The translations under genes were made by a program, and so were the position numbers. From CAZAEL01 sp964484135 (lineage in GTDB: Bacteria > Elusimicrobiota > Elusimicrobia > FEN-1173), in assembly GCA_964484135.1 (NCBI GenBank), contig CAZAEL010000019.1, positions 1 through 41,743 of the forward strand: DNA of 41,743 nucleotides, given 5' to 3'. This document shows positions 39,969 to 41,743 of the stretch, in pieces (the first letter of the stretch is position 1; each line of letters starts with the position of its first letter). The notes beneath the pieces were generated by a model that was not told the origin of the DNA, made no database searches, and saw nothing but the letters and a program-made list of their open reading frames with translations.

Positions 39969-40861
39969 GCCGTTTTTCGTCTCCGCGGGCCGGGCGCGCG
40001 GTCCGGCGATGGATCGCGGTCTGGCTCCTCGCGTCCGCGGCCCTGGGGCGCGTCTGGGCCCAAGGCGAAATGGCCGCGACTTTTTTCGCCTGCGGACAGG
40101 GGGAGGCCGCGCTGTTGGAGACCCCGGGCGGCCGGCGCATCCTGTTGGACGGGGGGCCGCTGGACCCCGACGGCGGCTTCGACGCCGGGCGGGACATCCT
40201 GGTCCCCTGGCTCAAAAGCCGGGGCGTGGAGCGCCTCGACTGGGTCGTGGTTTCCCATCCCCATCTGGACCATTTCGGCGGGCTGGGCGCCGTGCTGGAG
40301 GAATTCCCCGTTTCCGTCCTTTGCGACGCGGGAGACGAGGGCGGCGCTCCGGAATACGCGGCGCTCCTGGAAGCGGCCGAGCGGAAGGGCGTGACGCGCC
40401 GCATCGCCCGGTCCGGAGACCTCCTGGGCTGGGACCCGGCGCTCGAAGTGAGGGTGTTGGGCCCGCCCTCGCCCTTTTTGGGGAAAAACGTCAACGACAA
40501 CTCCCTGGTCATTCAAGTCCGGTTCGGCGACGTGAGCTGGCTTTTCACGGGAGACATCGAGAAAGAGGCGGAATACGACCTGGTGATCCGGCACGGTTCC
40601 GCCCTGCGCAGCCGGATCCTCAAGGTCCCGCACCACGGGGCCCGCACGTCTTCCACGCCGGAATTCCTGGAGCAGGTCCGGCCCGAGGCCGCGGTGGTGT
40701 CGTTCGGACGGCGGAACCCCTTCGGGCATCCCAGCCAGCGGGTGCTGGAGCGGTACCGGGGCCGGGGAACGGACCTTTTCTTGACCGGCGCGCAGGGGCA
40801 CGTCCGGATCGTGGCCGACGGAAAGACGTATCGCGTCCGGGTCCTGAGCGCCGCCCCCTGA
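39965..40861 (+). CDS. Secreted ComEC/Rec2-like metallo-beta-lactamase-fold protein
   Basis: A 298-residue protein from a TTG start that overlaps the previous stop, with GTGGAGG at 39948-39954. Residues 1-33 look like a signal peptide (cleavage near VWAQG). The rest is the soluble MBL-fold domain found at the C-terminus of the competence protein ComEC: CGQGEAALLETP, LLDGGP, the metal motif HPHLDHFGG, NDNSLVIQV, LFTGDIEKEAE and KVPHHGARTSS. The first Asp of DVGQGD is Ala here. The metal site looks complete, so hydrolase activity (often on phosphodiesters) is likely. The ComEC membrane channel is absent. A role in extracellular or periplasmic nucleic-acid breakdown is possible. Confidence 0.85.
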   Translation: MSRFSSPRAGRAVRRWIAVWLLASAALGRVWAQGEMAATFFACGQGEAALLETPGGRRILLDGGPLDPDGGFDAGRDILVPWLKSRGVERLDWVVVSHPHLDHFGGLGAVLEEFPVSVLCDAGDEGGAPEYAALLEAAERKGVTRRIARSGDLLGWDPALEVRVLGPPSPFLGKNVNDNSLVIQVRFGDVSWLFTGDIEKEAEYDLVIRHGSALRSRILKVPHHGARTSSTPEFLEQVRPEAAVVSFGRRNPFGHPSQRVLERYRGRGTDLFLTGAQGHVRIVADGKTYRVRVLSAAP

Positions 40862-40881
40862 GGCGCGGGACGGGCTTTCTA

Positions 40882-40890
40882 TGGTAAAAT
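40882..40890 (+). promoter_or_regulatory. Extended -10 promoter before the last gene
   Basis: TGG then TAAAAT (40885-40890), an extended -10 element; no -35 box is visible. The leader then carries AGAAGGGGAAAGGA before ATG 40925. The context TAAAATGGG also occurs before the kinase gene (15958). Confidence 0.45.
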
Positions 40891-40924
40891 GGGCCGCGCC
40901 GAGAGAGAAGGGGAAAGGAACGTC

Positions 40925-41743
40925 ATGACGCAGGACCTCAAGGAAATGTTCCCGCTGTTGTCGAACGTGGTGGTCCCCATCCTGGCGGGCCTGATCTATT
41001 TCGCCATGGCCAAGCACGTCCGCCACGTGGGGCCCCTCCGCACCCTGATCACGGGGGAACTCACGTACAAGGGCGCGTACTGGGGTTTTCTCTTCTTCGG
41101 CATCTATTTGGCGTCCCGCCCGCTCCAAATCCTCATGCCCCACCCCTGGCCCCTGATCGTCAACAACGTCCGCGAATTCTGCATGATCGGGGTCTTCGGG
41201 CCGGCGGTGTTCATCGCCATGCTGAGCCTGGTCTTCGGTCCGGAAAACCTGCCCCGGCGCCTGATCTGGGGCGCCCTGGCCCTCGGCGTCTTCCTGGCGC
41301 TCGTGTTCGTGGTGGTCAACGTTTTCGCCATCGGGGGGAGCGAGGAAATCTTCCGGGTGGGGAAGTTCACGGCCCACGACGGGCTGTGGTTCAAGAACCC
41401 CCGGGCGGACCTGCGGGAGCTGATGCGGGTGCTGTTCGTGGTTCGGCTTGTGGACCCCGTGCTCCTGGTCTTCGCCGCGGGCACCGTGGTGTTCTGGCAC
41501 GCCAAGAACTACCCGACGGAAAAAAGGGCCCTGTACGACAACATGCCCAAAAAACTCTATTTTTTGGGCGCGGCCTGCTACGCCTTTTCCATCTCCATGC
41601 TGTCCGTGGGCCTGCTCTTTCTGTTCGCCCACATCCCCAACCAATGGTGGATGTACTACGTGGGGGCGCTGGCCGCCGGGGTGTTGGAGACCGTTTCCCT
41701 GTCCCTGCCCATGAAGAAGCACGTGCAGGTGAGCGAACATATG
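40925..41743 (+). CDS. Multi-pass membrane protein, N-terminal part (3' end outside window)
   Basis: The frame is open to the right edge (273 codons). It has about seven membrane segments at roughly 12-30, 45-65, 85-105, 112-135, 165-190, 212-235 and 240-258. Between the fourth and fifth lies an extracytoplasmic loop of about 30 residues. No catalytic or transport motif is seen. Such a membrane module could be the sensor half of a kinase, cyclase or chemoreceptor whose output domain lies beyond the window, but that is a guess. It has its own promoter and so is probably not part of the preceding operon. Confidence 0.75.
   Translation, partial: MTQDLKEMFPLLSNVVVPILAGLIYFAMAKHVRHVGPLRTLITGELTYKGAYWGFLFFGIYLASRPLQILMPHPWPLIVNNVREFCMIGVFGPAVFIAMLSLVFGPENLPRRLIWGALALGVFLALVFVVVNVFAIGGSEEIFRVGKFTAHDGLWFKNPRADLRELMRVLFVVRLVDPVLLVFAAGTVVFWHAKNYPTEKRALYDNMPKKLYFLGAACYAFSISMLSVGLLFLFAHIPNQWWMYYVGALAAGVLETVSLSLPMKKHVQVSEHM

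Overview
The window is gene-dense, GC-rich DNA (visibly about two-thirds G+C) from a Gram-negative bacterium: it encodes a FadL-type channel, a second predicted outer-membrane protein, secreted heme and metal-binding proteins and a pilus retraction ATPase. GTG and TTG starts and 4-base stop/start overlaps are common, and nearly every gene lies on the + strand. No rRNA, tRNA or phylogenetic marker is present, so the phylum cannot be fixed. Gene content and style would fit a little-cultured lineage such as Elusimicrobiota, but that is a guess.

Layout. (1) 3-6285: biotin synthesis (bioB, a FabG-like reductase, a FabF-like ketosynthase, bioF, bioD, bioA), split by a hairpin-rich 261-bp gap. It runs by a stop/start overlap into two diguanylate cyclases (6282-8863), a DUF1573-diheme cytochrome fusion and a secreted cyclophilin (to 10224). 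(2) 10241-13657: a metal-uptake block with a small His/Cys-rich exported protein, an outer-membrane protein ending in a His motif, a ZnuA-like binding protein and a ZnuB-like permease, with no ATPase. (3) 13664-18357: a divergent pair of uncharacterised genes, then a dCache-HAMP histidine kinase and a CheY-like receiver. (4) 18497-24196: non-oxidative pentose-phosphate and hexose genes (tkt, tal, pgi, pgl). (5) 24495-30048: a FadL-like channel, a PilZ-aldehyde dehydrogenase fusion and a 7TM-like/GAF/class III adenylate cyclase. (6) 30198-32211: tpiA, rpiB and deoC, in which the ribosome-binding sites of rpiB and deoC sit inside perfect or near-perfect hairpins. (7) 32233-36911: a PilT ATPase followed by three proteins that share a C-terminal alpha/beta domain joined by proline-rich linkers to different N-termini, one of them a DnaA-type AAA+ domain without the DNA-binding domain. 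(8) 36918-40861: purine nucleoside phosphorylase, methylthioadenosine phosphorylase, a Clp1/Grc3-family protein with a destroyed P-loop, and a secreted ComEC-like metallo-beta-lactamase protein. A membrane protein runs off the right edge.

The best candidate for an undescribed system is the four-gene unit at 32233-36911. Its three PilT-neighbour proteins look like products of duplication of one module (domain - Pro-rich linker - Rossmann-like domain), and the common domain resembles, by pattern only, the MID part of Argonaute proteins. Other notable items are the PilZ-ALDH fusion, the Clp1/Grc3 pseudokinase, the nested switch-like palindrome between tpiA and rpiB, and a two-hairpin intergenic element present twice with compensatory base changes. 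Second-messenger signalling recurs: two diguanylate cyclases, one PilZ domain and one adenylate cyclase.
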